A stretch of 34,179 nt of DNA. Source: Opitutales bacterium. GTDB lineage: Bacteria; Verrucomicrobiota; Verrucomicrobiia; Opitutales; Coraliomargaritaceae. The DNA lies in contig JABBCA010000041.1 of NCBI GenBank assembly GCA_018607135.1, positions 4,680-38,858 of the forward strand. Direction: 5' to 3'. The number at the start of each line of letters is the position of its first letter. Within the stretch, counting starts at the first letter, position 1. The notes under the pieces were generated by a model. That model searched no databases and was not told the DNA's origin. It saw nothing but the letters and a program-made list of their open reading frames with translations. The position numbers and the translations under genes are program-made. Shown piece by piece: positions 18,015 to 28,200 of this stretch.

Positions 18015-18407
18015 CTAGTTCAAATGCTTCGCAAGCTCAGAAAGCTTTTCAGTGGTGCGGGTGAGTCGATTGGCCAAGGTTTCGATTATCATAGCAGCGA
18101 CGTCTGGATGTTCCGAGATTAAGATCTCTAAATTATCACATTCATACTTGCGAACCGTCGTTTCGGTTCGCGCCTTTATGCTGCCAGTGCGTTTCTTGCC
18201 GCTCGCAAAAGCGATTTCTCCAAAAATTGAACCCGGATACATAATTACGTTTAACAATGTTTCATCCACGTAGATTTCGACCGCACCTTTTTCGAGTATA
18301 TAGAAACAATTTGCAGAGTCGCCTTCACGGATGATCGTTGCTCCTGCGGAAAACTTTTCGATGGTTTGCACAAAGTGTAGATAAATGGAAAGACTCGTAG
18401 TTGGCAA
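18015..18407 (-). CDS. Stand-alone cyclic-nucleotide-binding domain protein
   Basis: This 130-residue protein is made almost entirely of one CAP_ED/cNMP-binding domain. It shows IIREGDSANCFYILEKGAVEIYV and a phosphate-binding-cassette-like FGEIAFASGKKRTGSI, with the Glu and Arg expected of a nucleotide binder. There is no HTH, kinase or channel domain; the last 35 residues (DVAAMIIETLANRLTRTTEKLSELAKHLN) form a helix that could dimerise or contact a partner. The start is a TTG at 18407; an in-frame stop lies four codons upstream and there is no earlier ATG. It is divergent from the methyltransferase-glycosyltransferase gene and upstream of the peroxiredoxin. Its output partner is unknown. Confidence 0.82.
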   Translation of the reverse strand: MPTTSLSIYLHFVQTIEKFSAGATIIREGDSANCFYILEKGAVEIYVDETLLNVIMYPGSIFGEIAFASGKKRTGSIKARTETTVRKYECDNLEILISEHPDVAAMIIETLANRLTRTTEKLSELAKHLN

Positions 18408-18482
18408 GACATGCTGCTAACGAGGGCTTTTTGCTTTCCGCTGTAGGAATTGAGCGTCTTACTGTGCTCATACATAGATACG

Positions 18483-19895
18483 ATGAATTACAAAGAGCAT
18501 TTTGATTGGGTTGCTGAAAACGACTCTAAGCCGCGTGGCAAACAACGAGGCTTCCATAGCCAAGTCCTACGCAAGTTGCGTCATCACATCCGCCCGGGGT
18601 CTCGTGTCTTAGAGTGGGGTTGTGGACGAGGCGACTTGCTGGCCGAGCTGGAGGTGGCTCACGGCCTTGGGGTCGACGTAAGTGTCAAAATGATTGAGCA
18701 GGCCACGAAAAAGCATGATTCGGATGTAATCGAGTTCAGAGAGGGCGATCTGCATATGGATTCAATAGATGAGCCATTCGATGCGATTATCATGGACTAT
18801 TTGTGTGGCTATTTAACTGACATTCAGCAGTGCTTCGAGAATCTGCATGGTTCCTGCCATGCGCGCTCACGCATATACATCACTTCATTGAATAATTTAT
18901 GGAAGCCATTGTTCTGGCTCGGGCAGAAGATGGGCTTCGTTTTGAAACAGCCACCCAGTAATTGGCTGACAACGGACGATCTGGTCAACCTCTTGGAAAT
19001 GTCTGGGTTTGAAGTGGTGAAGAAAAGCTCTGAGCAACTCTTCCCATTCCGAATGCCTCTGCTAGACGGATTCTTCAATCGCTTCCTCGCACGTTTACCG
19101 ATTTTTCGCCACATGGGCGTGTCGCTTTTCATCATCGCCCGCCCGGTCATGCGGCCACGTATTGAAAGCGAATATAGCTGCTCAGTTATTTTGCCCGCAC
19201 GCAACGAGTCTGGTCATATTAAGCCCGCTTTGGATCGTATTCCTGTGCTCGGGCAGAAGACAGAGCTGATCATCGTCGAAGGTAATAGCACCGATGATAC
19301 ATGGGATGTCATCGAAAAGGAAGTGGCCGCCTACGAAGGCTTGTTGGACGTGCGTTATATGAAGCAGCCAGGCAAGGGCAAGTGGGATGCGGTGTTTGCT
19401 GGTTTTGATCAAGCGCGGGGGGATGTGTTGGTCATTCAAGATGGAGATTTGACTGCCCCGCCTGAAGATTTACCTAAATTCTATGCCGCCATTGCAAGTG
19501 GTCGCGCAGAGTTTGCCAACGGTAGCCGCTTGGTATATCCCATGGAGTCTGAAGCGATGAAACCTCTGAATTTCTGCGGAAACAAGTTCTTTGCTCTCGC
19601 ACTTAGCTTCGTGATCGATCGCCCAATCAAAGATAGTTTATGTGGCACCAAAATGTTGCTCCGAGAGGACTATGTGCGCTTACTTAAGCGTATCGACGAA
19701 TTTGGCGAATTTGATCCTTACGGAGATTTTAATTTGATCTTTGGATCTTCTTTATTGGACCTAGCAATTCGTGACGTTCCAGTGCGTTACAAAGATCGCG
19801 CCTATGGTGATACGAATATCTCTAGGTTCTCAGGTGCTGCATTACTCTTGCGAATGACTTGGTTCGGATTACGCAAATTACGATTCCATAAATAA
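18483..19895 (+). CDS. Methyltransferase-glycosyltransferase family 2 fusion
   Basis: The ATG at 18483 gives 470 residues beginning MNYKEHFDWVAEN; a TTG 11 codons upstream is possible but less likely. The N-terminal half (about 1-220) is a class I SAM methyltransferase with motif I VLEWGCGRGDLLAEL, GLGVDVS and IIMDYLCGYLTDI. The C-terminal half (about 225-470) is a GT-A fold glycosyltransferase of the DPM1/GT2 kind: SVILPARNESGHI, ELIIVEGNSTDDTWDVI, the DxD-like motif VIQDGDLTAPPEDL, then CGTKMLLRED and a membrane-proximal VRYKDRAYGDTNISRF. No clear transmembrane helix follows. Such fusions are annotated in several phyla. A role in a lipid-linked or surface glycan is likely; the acceptor is unknown. 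No glycan cluster surrounds it. Confidence 0.88.
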   Translation: MNYKEHFDWVAENDSKPRGKQRGFHSQVLRKLRHHIRPGSRVLEWGCGRGDLLAELEVAHGLGVDVSVKMIEQATKKHDSDVIEFREGDLHMDSIDEPFDAIIMDYLCGYLTDIQQCFENLHGSCHARSRIYITSLNNLWKPLFWLGQKMGFVLKQPPSNWLTTDDLVNLLEMSGFEVVKKSSEQLFPFRMPLLDGFFNRFLARLPIFRHMGVSLFIIARPVMRPRIESEYSCSVILPARNESGHIKPALDRIPVLGQKTELIIVEGNSTDDTWDVIEKEVAAYEGLLDVRYMKQPGKGKWDAVFAGFDQARGDVLVIQDGDLTAPPEDLPKFYAAIASGRAEFANGSRLVYPMESEAMKPLNFCGNKFFALALSFVIDRPIKDSLCGTKMLLREDYVRLLKRIDEFGEFDPYGDFNLIFGSSLLDLAIRDVPVRYKDRAYGDTNISRFSGAALLLRMTWFGLRKLRFHK

Positions 19896-19926
19896 AAACA
19901 GCCGTTCGGTTTTAAACAAACGGCTG
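19894..19926 (-). terminator. Terminator hairpin between convergent genes
   Basis: CAGCCGTT (19899-19906) pairs with AACGGCTG (19919-19926). Read on the minus strand the stem is followed by TTTTT (19898-19894), so it best serves the gene ending at 19953. On the plus strand the following CTATAAATTT is a poorer tail, but the hairpin may still act for the fusion gene. Confidence 0.75.
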
Positions 19927-19952
19927 CTATAAATTTGGAGTGGTCGTCTAAA

Positions 19953-20432
19953 CTATTCCGCTGCTGGAGCTTCTGGCTCAGGTGTATCGCTAGCGGCTGC
20001 TTGCTCTACGAGTTCGGCTTGTGCACTTTTGACTGCTTCGAGCACTTTGCTTAGGCGGTCTTTCGTCTCAGAGTCTTGACCCTCTTTTTCCTGCTCTGCC
20101 ACGATCCGTTTTTCGACACCATCGCCTCGAATGGTGAATGCAAAAGCCAAAACTTTGTCCAAAGAGGCTTTGGCATTTTTATCTAGATACCAAATCTGGC
20201 GATGCATCGATGCGGCAGCCACTCCATTATCGATCACAGATGCAATGTTGCCGAGTGAAACGGCGTCGAGCTTACCTTGACCTTGGACAAATGCGTTGAG
20301 CGGAAACGCAAGTTCACCTGCGATTGCGTGTGCGCGCATGTTGGTGGCACCATAACGGGCTCCAGTTTCAAAAACAGCTAGGGCCGCAAACACTAGAGCG
20401 AGCGGTAAGAGTAAGGATTTTATTTTATCCAT
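19953..20432 (-). CDS. Small membrane-anchored protein of unknown function
   Basis: From the ATG at 20432 the protein has 159 residues (MDKIKSLLLPLALVFAALAVFETGARYG...). A TTG 15 codons upstream is unlikely because it would put a soluble extension before the signal anchor. One N-terminal hydrophobic segment (about 5-22) is followed by a mostly soluble, probably periplasmic domain with DAVSLGNIASVIDNGVAAASMHRQIWYLDK. The tail is Glu/Ala/Pro-rich (SDTPEPEAPAAE). It lies 50 bp downstream of pyk on the same strand and is closed by the hairpin at 19894-19926, so it is probably the last gene of a pyk transcript. I do not recognise a family. Confidence 0.7.
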   Translation of the reverse strand: MDKIKSLLLPLALVFAALAVFETGARYGATNMRAHAIAGELAFPLNAFVQGQGKLDAVSLGNIASVIDNGVAAASMHRQIWYLDKNAKASLDKVLAFAFTIRGDGVEKRIVAEQEKEGQDSETKDRLSKVLEAVKSAQAELVEQAAASDTPEPEAPAAE

Positions 20433-20482
20433 GGTATGTAGGGTTGGGTCGGCCACAGGCGCAATTGCGCATGCCAAGTGAT

Positions 20483-21904
20483 TTAACTTAGTTCACGGAT
20501 CTGCGTGCTGTCGATTAAGTTTTCACCTGCATACATCTTGGTGACTACCACCAATGGATCTCCCGATTTGCACCATTTATATTCTTTGAGGCGGCTGAAC
20601 GCGTTTTGGATGGTCGTTTCGTGGTCATGGTCAAATTCCATGTAGAAAGGCTCAATGCCACGCATGATCAGTAACTGTTTGAACAGCACAGGATTGTCAG
20701 TGAATGCATAAATTGGCAACTGTGGACGCAGAGAGGAGAGCTTCTGTGCAAAGAGCCCGCGGCGTGTAAATACCACGAGTGCTGCATCTAGATTACCTGC
20801 CAGTTGAGCAGCAGATTTTAACATCTTTGACTTCGGGTAGATGAGCTCAATATCATCGCGGATGGGAAGCGTTTCGTTGTGCTCCATGCGGTATGCGATT
20901 CGATTGATCGTTTCGACGCACTCGACTGGATATTTACCAACGGTGGTTTCTCCAGAAAGCATCACGCAGTCGGCTTGCTCCCGGATCGCATTGGAAATAT
21001 CGGTTACCTCGGCACGAGTAGGGATCGGAGAGTCGATCATCGACTCAAGCATGTGGGTGGCCACGATCACTGGTTTGGTGCCTTGGATACATGCATTTAT
21101 GGCACGAGACTGGATGAGCGGTAGATCTTCGAACGGGCACTCAATGCCGAGGTCGCCGCGAGCCACCATGAGACCATCAGAGGCCTTGATGATTTCGTCG
21201 AGATTGGTAATCGCTTGTTGGTCTTCGATTTTTGCGATGATACGCGCTTCGGAGCCACGCTCTTCAAGATACTTATGAAAAATTTCCAAGTCGCCGGGTT
21301 CACGCACGAAGGAAAGCGCGAAAAATTCGATGTTCTCCTCGATCCCGACGTCGACATCCGCTTGGTCCTTCTTCGTGAGAGCTGGAAGATTGACGCGAAC
21401 CCCAGGTAGGTTGATGTGGCGACGATTGCCGAGAGGGCCAGGGATGACGACTTCGCAACGCACGCGCTGACCTTCGATATCGAGCACTTTTAAGCGGATC
21501 AATCCACTATCAACGAGCACCGTGTCGCCAATCTTCATGTCTTTGGAGAAGCCAGGGTAATTGACATCGACTCGACGTATGCCGTCTTCGCCCATTCCTC
21601 CGAGTCCCTCGCCAAATGTGAAGTCGAATGTCTCGCCTTCGACGAGCTCAAACGTTTCAGGAACATCAGCAGTGCGAATTTCTGGACCTTTCACGTCCAT
21701 CATGATTGCAATTTGGCGACCAACGCGGTCACAAACCTTACGCACACGCTGGATGATCTCTCGCGTCCAAGCATGATCCGCATGCGCCATGTTGATGCGG
21801 CAGATGTCTACGCCTTTCTCAATGAGGCGCTCCAGTGTGGCTTCGTCCATAGTCGCGGGGCCAACTGTGAAAATGATTTTTGTTTTTCTATATGCGGTTT
21901 CCAT
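20483..21904 (-). CDS. pyk: Pyruvate kinase
   Basis: This 473-residue protein is the normal length for bacterial PK without the extra C-terminal domain. It transfers phosphate from phosphoenolpyruvate to ADP in the last step of glycolysis. Landmarks are [10 protein letters not shown] at the N-terminus (a variant of TKIVxTIGPA), [43 protein letters not shown], the catalytic Lys region [17 protein letters not shown] and [19 protein letters not shown]. The allosteric C-terminal domain starts near 345. The ATG at 21904 is three bases from the stop of the upstream MBL-fold gene (21908), so the two are likely one operon together with the small membrane protein downstream. Confidence 0.97.
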   Translation of the reverse strand: METAYRKTKIIFTVGPATMDEATLERLIEKGVDICRINMAHADHAWTREIIQRVRKVCDRVGRQIAIMMDVKGPEIRTADVPETFELVEGETFDFTFGEGLGGMGEDGIRRVDVNYPGFSKDMKIGDTVLVDSGLIRLKVLDIEGQRVRCEVVIPGPLGNRRHINLPGVRVNLPALTKKDQADVDVGIEENIEFFALSFVREPGDLEIFHKYLEERGSEARIIAKIEDQQAITNLDEIIKASDGLMVARGDLGIECPFEDLPLIQSRAINACIQGTKPVIVATHMLESMIDSPIPTRAEVTDISNAIREQADCVMLSGETTVGKYPVECVETINRIAYRMEHNETLPIRDDIELIYPKSKMLKSAAQLAGNLDAALVVFTRRGLFAQKLSSLRPQLPIYAFTDNPVLFKQLLIMRGIEPFYMEFDHDHETTIQNAFSRLKEYKWCKSGDPLVVVTKMYAGENLIDSTQIRELS

Positions 21905-21907
21905 AAA

Positions 21908-22720
21908 TTACTCTGTGCTTTTCGCAGCAGCACATGCAGCGCTGATGCAGGGATCAATAATATTAATCGTGTATGCGTTTTGGTTATTGAGTGCGGCAAA
22001 CTTGGTTTGGACGTGCTGCACAGTATTACAGTCTTTGCTCAAGTGCGCGATAAAGACTTCTCTGAGTCGTGAGCTTCCATTGAGACTACTGAGCACTTCT
22101 AGTGCCGCATCGTTGGATAAATGACCATGACGGCCGCGAATTCTTTGTTTTGTGGACCAAGGTCTTTTTTCGTCCGCTTCGAGTAGCGTTTCATCGTAAT
22201 TGGCCTCCAGCACTAGCGTTTCGACGGTGCGCATGTGCTCTCGTATGTGCTCGGGCACGTAGCCGAGGTCGGTAATCCAGCCCAAACCTTGGCGTGGAGT
22301 GAACAAATCGCCCTCTTCGCCCCAATGAAATGTGTAACCGACTGGGTCGTAAGCGTCGTGTGGAATGGAAAAGGAGCGAATTTCGAGGTCACGAAAGTGA
22401 AAATGGGTGCCCGTTTGAAACACTTGCCAGTTGGGGCGCTTGCAGAGCTTACTTTGGACTGCATCGGCGGTGTCGCGATTGGCAAAAACGGGTAGATCGG
22501 CTCGTTTGGCGAGGCCACGAATGCCCTGAGCGTGGTCGGTATGCTCGTGCGTGAGGAAGACCGCATCGATATTATCCAAGGTCTCGCCGAGGGCATGCAA
22601 CATCTCACCAATGCGCTTGGCCGAAAAGCCCACATCGATCAGCACCTTGGTGTTACCGGTGCTTAAAAGGCCGCAATTGCCGCTGCTGCTGGAGCCTAAA
22701 ATACGAAATTGAGCGGTCAT
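21908..22720 (-). CDS. MBL-fold metallo-hydrolase, YycJ/WalJ-like
   Basis: The start was placed at the ATG at 22720 ([19 protein letters not shown]), which is the usual N-terminus of this family and gives 270 residues. An upstream start would add 12 unrelated residues. The metal-binding motif is [16 protein letters not shown] (HxHxDH), with further ligand candidates in [36 protein letters not shown] and [10 protein letters not shown]. These landmarks fit the YycJ/WalJ branch of the beta-lactamase fold, thought to act as a nuclease or phosphodiesterase in DNA maintenance. No WalK/WalR genes are nearby. It precedes pyk by three bases, which is unusual company for this family. Confidence 0.88.
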   Translation of the reverse strand: MTAQFRILGSSSSGNCGLLSTGNTKVLIDVGFSAKRIGEMLHALGETLDNIDAVFLTHEHTDHAQGIRGLAKRADLPVFANRDTADAVQSKLCKRPNWQVFQTGTHFHFRDLEIRSFSIPHDAYDPVGYTFHWGEEGDLFTPRQGLGWITDLGYVPEHIREHMRTVETLVLEANYDETLLEADEKRPWSTKQRIRGRHGHLSNDAALEVLSSLNGSSRLREVFIAHLSKDCNTVQHVQTKFAALNNQNAYTINIIDPCISAACAAAKSTE

Positions 22721-22901
22721 GGGCAGCACACTTAGCGGCAAAACTTGCGAGCGCAAAGCATTTTTACAGCCTTGCGTATCTCAAAAAATCTGCTTTCCTC
22801 CGCCGCTCCAATAATCTGGCTCGCAGGCTTGCGCTCAATCCATTCGCAGACAAAATCTTATGAATGATGGGATGTAAGTAGGCGTTCCGATCTATAACGT
22901 A

Positions 22902-23882
22902 ATGAAAGACAAAAATAGCAGCACATCTCAAGACCCACTCAGTTCCGCTTTTGTAAAGCCAAGCAAGGTCTACGATAAAGATTTCGTTCTATCCGACGAG
23001 TATCGCGCAGCCCTGCCCGATATGCAGAACACAGATGCGCAGCAAATTTTCGGCGCGAATGTGCCCATTTTAAAGGTCGGCATCTCCAATTTTCGCTTAC
23101 CGTTGCGTTACATTACGCCGACGTCGGACACCTTGACCCTAGAGACTTCGGTCACTGGCACCGTCTCTCTGGAGGCCAATCAGAAAGGGATCAACATGTC
23201 CCGTATCATGCGTGTGTTCTACGATTACCAAGATCGTATTTTCACGCCGGATCTGCTTCAAGATGTCCTTCAGCACTATAAAAAGGAAATCAATGCCCAC
23301 CGCGCTCAGTTGAAATTGGATTTTGAGTATCCGATCCTAAAGCCGAGCCTCCGCAGTGGACTTGAGGGCTGGCAATACTACAAATGTGCTTACGAAGGTA
23401 AAATTGATGAACTGGATCGCTTCCGTAAGTATATTCATTTTGATTTTGTGTATTCATCTGCTTGCCCATGTTCCTCAGAGCTCTCTGAGCATGCGCGTGA
23501 AAGTCGCCAAGTTTACGGCATTCCTCACTCACAACGCAGCACGGCTCGCGTGAGTGTCGAGGTCGCTGAAGGTGAGCACCTCGCAATTGAAGCCATTCAA
23601 GCAATCTGCCTCGAAGCCCTACAAACCGAGACGCAAGTCATGGTGAAACGTGAGGACGAGCAGGCATTCGCAGAAATGAACGGTGCCTTTACCAAATTTG
23701 TCGAAGACGCCGCTCGTTTGCTCTACGAGCAGCTCGACGAAGAGTCCAAGATCGTCGACTTTCAAGTTGCCTGCGCTCACTTAGAGTCGTTGCACTCACA
23801 CGATGCAGTGGCGGTCATCAATAAGGGTGTGCCAGGTGGATTCACTGGGCATTTTGAAGATTTTAAGGGTCTGATTCGCTAA
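22902..23882 (+). CDS. folE2: GTP cyclohydrolase FolE2 (type IB)
   Basis: This 326-residue protein converts GTP to 7,8-dihydroneopterin triphosphate, the first step of folate (and queuosine) synthesis. FolE2 replaces the zinc-strict FolE and can use other divalent metals. The family signature [20 protein letters not shown] places the catalytic/metal Cys at 188 and Cys190. [29 protein letters not shown] and [16 protein letters not shown] are further landmarks. The ATG at 22902 gives a slightly long polar N-terminus ([12 protein letters not shown]). It appears to be a single-gene unit with 181 bp before it and 173 bp after it. I saw no clear Zur box or pterin riboswitch in the upstream stretch. 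Confidence 0.94.
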   Translation: MKDKNSSTSQDPLSSAFVKPSKVYDKDFVLSDEYRAALPDMQNTDAQQIFGANVPILKVGISNFRLPLRYITPTSDTLTLETSVTGTVSLEANQKGINMSRIMRVFYDYQDRIFTPDLLQDVLQHYKKEINAHRAQLKLDFEYPILKPSLRSGLEGWQYYKCAYEGKIDELDRFRKYIHFDFVYSSACPCSSELSEHARESRQVYGIPHSQRSTARVSVEVAEGEHLAIEAIQAICLEALQTETQVMVKREDEQAFAEMNGAFTKFVEDAARLLYEQLDEESKIVDFQVACAHLESLHSHDAVAVINKGVPGGFTGHFEDFKGLIR

Positions 23883-24055
23883 ATTTGCCCTCAAACGGAA
23901 CGCGACGATTTATTCATTGTCACGGCAGCTTCACTAAATTGTAAAAATTGCGCGACACCGACACTGAGGTATCGCTATTTGCATGACATTTGCTTTCCTG
24001 CGCGTGTTTATCTATCCATAACCTGTTTTAGATAATCGTTACTAGACCTACTTTT

Positions 24056-24568
24056 ATGCCAATTACGAATGCCAAAGAGCTGTTCGACGTCGTCGATGCT
24101 GAGGATACTGTCCTTCGCTCGGAAACGCGCTCAGTCGTCCACCGCGAGAAGTTGTTTCACCGCGCGGTGCACATCTTTGTGTTCAATTCCAAAGGCGAGC
24201 TGTATTTACAGCGTCGTTCGATGACGAAAGACTCGGCACCCGGCAAATGGGTCAGCTCTTGCTCGGGGCATGTCGATAGTGGCGAAACGTATGACGCGGC
24301 GGCACCGCGTGAACTCGCTGAGGAAATCGGTCTCACTGAACCGCAAGGCTTGGTGCGCGTCTTCAAAGAGTCTCCATGCAAGCAGACAGGATACGAATTT
24401 GTCTGGGTGTATCGCTGTCATTCGGAAGGTCCATTCAAGCTAGACCCCACCGAAGTGAGCGAAGGGCAGTGGATCAAGGTCGAGCACTTGAACAACTGGA
24501 TAAAAGAGCGCCCCCGTGATTTCGCGTGGTCATTCGTTTATCTGTGGGAAAAGTATTTGGCGCTATAA
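24056..24568 (+). CDS. Nudix hydrolase, Idi/YfcD-like
   Basis: This 170-residue soluble protein has a complete Nudix box at 71-93 ([23 protein letters not shown], fitting Gx5Ex7REUxEExGU, given here as the two halves GHVDSGET and [10 protein letters not shown]). The N-terminus [37 protein letters not shown] resembles isopentenyl-diphosphate isomerase-like Nudix proteins such as YfcD. A true type 1 isomerase would also need its active-site Cys/Glu arrangement; SSCSGH has a Cys at 69, but I would not claim isomerase activity. The substrate is unknown. It converges on the secreted protein gene at 24579 with only 10 bp between the stops. Confidence 0.88.
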   Translation: MPITNAKELFDVVDAEDTVLRSETRSVVHREKLFHRAVHIFVFNSKGELYLQRRSMTKDSAPGKWVSSCSGHVDSGETYDAAAPRELAEEIGLTEPQGLVRVFKESPCKQTGYEFVWVYRCHSEGPFKLDPTEVSEGQWIKVEHLNNWIKERPRDFAWSFVYLWEKYLAL

Positions 24569-24578
24569 GCCGAGTGAA

Positions 24579-25271
24579 TCATTCTACGGATTCGCTTAGG
24601 AGCCTGACATCTAAATCTACCGAACCTCTGAGCACCGGAGGAAAGAAAATCATTAAGTAGCGATGGTTGGGTTGAAATGTATAGGTTTTGATTAATGCGG
24701 GCAGGAGTTTTTCACCGTCGAACGATCGCGCCCATAGATTCATCGGAAGGCTTTCTTGCACGCTGCGAGGTGCTGATTCACCCCTTGTGATCGAAACACG
24801 CTCTTGCTCTAAGAGGCCGGCCAAGTCTTTACCTGAAAAGTTAAGAAAAACTAAGTTGTTTTTAGGCAGGCTCAAAGAGCTATCATCGAACGGGTAGACC
24901 AAGAATTTTAGCTGCTTGTCAGGATTTTCTTTGTAACGAGGGTTCTTTATGAAAATCAGTAGCCATTCCTCGGATCCCTTAGGAATGCTGACCTGTGCGA
25001 CTATTTTTTGGTCCTTTTTGCTGACGAATCGTATCGGGCTTGTTCCCTTAAAGGTATAGGGGCCTGAGCGCTCAAGAGCGTGTGTTTTAATGATTATGGG
25101 TGGTTCTATTTTTGCGCCTGCAGCGATGGCTTCTTGGCTGACGGGGCTGTATTCGACGCCCCGCACAGGATACTGTCCGTAAGTTGTGAAGATGATCTCA
25201 CGTAGAGCTTGCCCACTCATTAAATGATTTAAAAAGCAAACTGCTAGGAGTGTGATTAGTTGCCGCTTCAT
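24579..25271 (-). CDS. Secreted protein coupled to the giant pseudopilin
   Basis: This 230-residue protein has an N-terminal signal peptide (QLITLLAVCFLNHLMSGQA, about 3-22) and no further membrane helix. The rest looks like two beta-rich segments with VRGVEYSPVS, KIVAQVSIPKGSEEWLLIFIKNP and FQPNHRYLMIFFPP. I do not recognise a Pfam family. Its start codon overlaps the stop of the 1024-residue pseudopilin gene as ATGA (25271-25268), so translation of the two is coupled and they probably act together in the envelope. From memory, large pseudopilins of Verrucomicrobiota are often paired with a small secreted protein; this was not checked. Confidence 0.78.
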   Translation of the reverse strand: MKRQLITLLAVCFLNHLMSGQALREIIFTTYGQYPVRGVEYSPVSQEAIAAGAKIEPPIIIKTHALERSGPYTFKGTSPIRFVSKKDQKIVAQVSIPKGSEEWLLIFIKNPRYKENPDKQLKFLVYPFDDSSLSLPKNNLVFLNFSGKDLAGLLEQERVSITRGESAPRSVQESLPMNLWARSFDGEKLLPALIKTYTFQPNHRYLMIFFPPVLRGSVDLDVRLLSESVE

Positions 25272-28200
25272 ATTTCTTCTTCGCTTAGCCAGCGTATAGA
25301 GAGTAACTTAAATTTGCGATTCGTTCCACCTTTGCTGACTCTTGTAAGGGGCTCAGGAGTCCTCTGTAAGGTCGCTTCTATTGTGGCATTGCTTAGCGGT
25401 TCACCTAATTGAGAAAAGCTCTCGCTGCGAGCGCGTATTCTAAAGGTGTCCGAGCGAGGGGAGAGCATCGGGCCTATTGCAGTCATAATGTCGGCTTGTG
25501 TTAAAAAGCCAGGTGAGAAGTGGTCGATATCTATCACATCATCTGCTGGTCCACGCACGCCAGTGGTTTCCCAAAGATGGTCCCATTGTTGCTTCCCGTT
25601 AGTCGTGAGCGTATTCGCTATGGCCTGTTCCAGAAGGCTTTGGTCTTGCTCTGCTCGGGTTGAAAGAAACGCCTCCATCGACTGGAAAGGTTCGCCGCGG
25701 GCCTTGAGTAAATTTACAATGGACTGTGCCAGATTTTCAAATTGATCGTCATCAAGACGTCGGGCTCCATGACGGTAATAGGCCGAGGGGGCGACAGGTT
25801 CACTGCTTTCAAATTCTGGTGTTTGAGGCGCTTCGTAGGTCTCCTCTAGAGAGTGTGAGAAACGCGCGAACGTGCCTTCTCTGGAAACATTTTTTGCTAC
25901 GATCGCACTTAAGTCTGAAGTGTCATCTTCGGGATAATCCAGATACTCCCATTTGTTTAAGCGTAGTGATGCAAGCACTGCTTTCCATGCGGCAACTGAA
26001 GTGGAGTTAACATTGAAGCGGTTCGCGACCATGAGTGATTCGGCCGGACCTTTGGCGGCATCTGCATCATTGTCCGATTCATTTTGCCAATCCGTAAGTT
26101 TGGTGCGAAAGCGATCTAAATCATAAAAAGTTAAAGCGGGATTGCTAGGACCCGCATCCGAGCTGAAATTAGTGGTCTCATCGCTACGGCTCATGCCTGA
26201 AAAATAGTAGCGGTCGAACCATTCGTTGGTATTGGTAGCACCATCACTTCCCCAACTGTTGCCGACTTGGAAGGGGCGTTCATTGTGGAAGTAAGTGTGT
26301 TGAAGTGCTGCGAGTGAGAGTATGCGTTCGCGCGGTAGCTCAAAGAGCGGAGCGTCCTGCCAGAGACGATTGTAGAGGTTTCCATTGGAGCCCGAGCTGC
26401 GGTCCATAAAGCGACGAAAGATGATCGTATTGATGGTGCCAGGGTCATATATTTCAGCTGGGTCTGCTAGCAGTAAGGGGCTGATGCCATCTTTGACAGG
26501 AGCGTAGGCACTACCCGATGACAGAGTTGGGTCGTTGTCTAAATTCCAGTCGGGGTTGAAGCTAGGCGATGGGTTTCGAGGGTCGTGATCATAGAGCCAG
26601 CGGCCACGGAAATATTCTGTGTCCGCTGTGCTCAAATGCGGACCTCTTAGTATAAAATGATAACCAAACTTTGCGCCTGAGTGAGTGTTTGCATATCCAC
26701 TTGGACGTGTTGAAACAGGTTCGTATTGTAAGCCATCTAGCTGAGCGATTAGAGTCTTAGAATTGGTTAGTTCGTTGAATAGGTATACTTTGACCGAAAT
26801 TGTGTCGGTGCCCACGCTCTCGTGCCGCAAATCTGCACTTAAGCGTGGTTCGCCAGTATCAATCCCAATAGATCCACCTAGGTTATGATTGGGGTCATTC
26901 CATTGCTTTCCGTCATTCTGTATTGAAAAGTATGGAGAGGTGCCAGTCGCTCGGGTCGCATCGACTCCAGTCCAATTCTTGGTGCGCCCAGGTAGCCAAG
27001 GCTCATTTGCATTATTTTCGAGCCGAATCGACATCGCATTGTCTGGATGGCTTGGGTCGCCTGTGAGGCTTTGAATGTTAATGGGCGAACTGCTCGCCAT
27101 TGTTCCTGTGGTTTTAATTACCGTCACCTCTGGCAATCCCGTGATGTCTAGTTCAAGGTTGAGATTGTTGCCGTTGGTATCTCGCATGTTCAAGGTATGT
27201 GTAAATGGATTCCAGAATTCACAGAAAAAGCGCATGCGCAGGTAAAAGTTTGGGTTGCTCGCCGCAGGAGAGTGAGAGCGAATAGTGAACGCTATCATGA
27301 AATTTGATAGAATTGGGGTAATGGGCATTGCGGCCTCACCGTCATTTAGCGGGTCGATGTCGTCGATGCCTTGTATTTGTGTGAAGAGTCTTTTGTCTGC
27401 GACTTCATCGTTCATTTGTCCGAGTAAATCGGCATTTTGCTCGCCAAGCCTGATGTAGTTCTGCACCCCAGTTCCAAGTAATGCTGGATATAGTGAAAGG
27501 TCTTGTAGGAGTCCACCGTCATTACCGTCCAGTGTATTTGCGAGCACACCGAAGCTTCCCGGAGTTAAGGCATGAAAGGGCGTTTCACTGGAAAAATCGG
27601 CATCGATCTCTTTAAAGTCAGCTCTGGAGAGCAGTTGCTTAATGGAGTTCACTCGATCTAGGACTTGAGCATCCGCAGAGGTGTAGCGGTCATATTTACT
27701 AAAGATTCCTTCGAGTCCTTGAGTGGATGCGACTTGTAATTGCAGACTTTTAACAGATGCATCGCTCAAGAAGTTGGGGTCTTCTTTTAGATTCAGCGGC
27801 AGGGTCCCTGCGCTCGCCTTTATACCTTCGTCGCTGATCCACCATGCGATCCGACTGTTAATATTACTAGATTGATCAAATACGGGCGTGCTTGGCGCAA
27901 AGACGTGTTGAGTCGCGTCGGGTCCAGCAGAGCCTTCGCCGACGAGTTGCATGCGATCGTTGGATAAATTGTTGGGGTCTAAATTCCTTCCTGAGACCAG
28001 CCAGGTTGGGGCGGCGGTGGGATTGGTGGTATCCCAGACACCGGTCCAGAAGCGTGCCGCAGGGTCGAAATTATTGTCGCCTAAGATTTCGGCTCGCGCA
28101 GTGACTCGTTGGTCGGGGCCGGCGTTTTTCTGTAGTTCGCCAATCGCGAGCATGAGGGCGAGGCGGGCGTTTTCTTTGGCGAGGAGCCGAGCTTTGTCAG

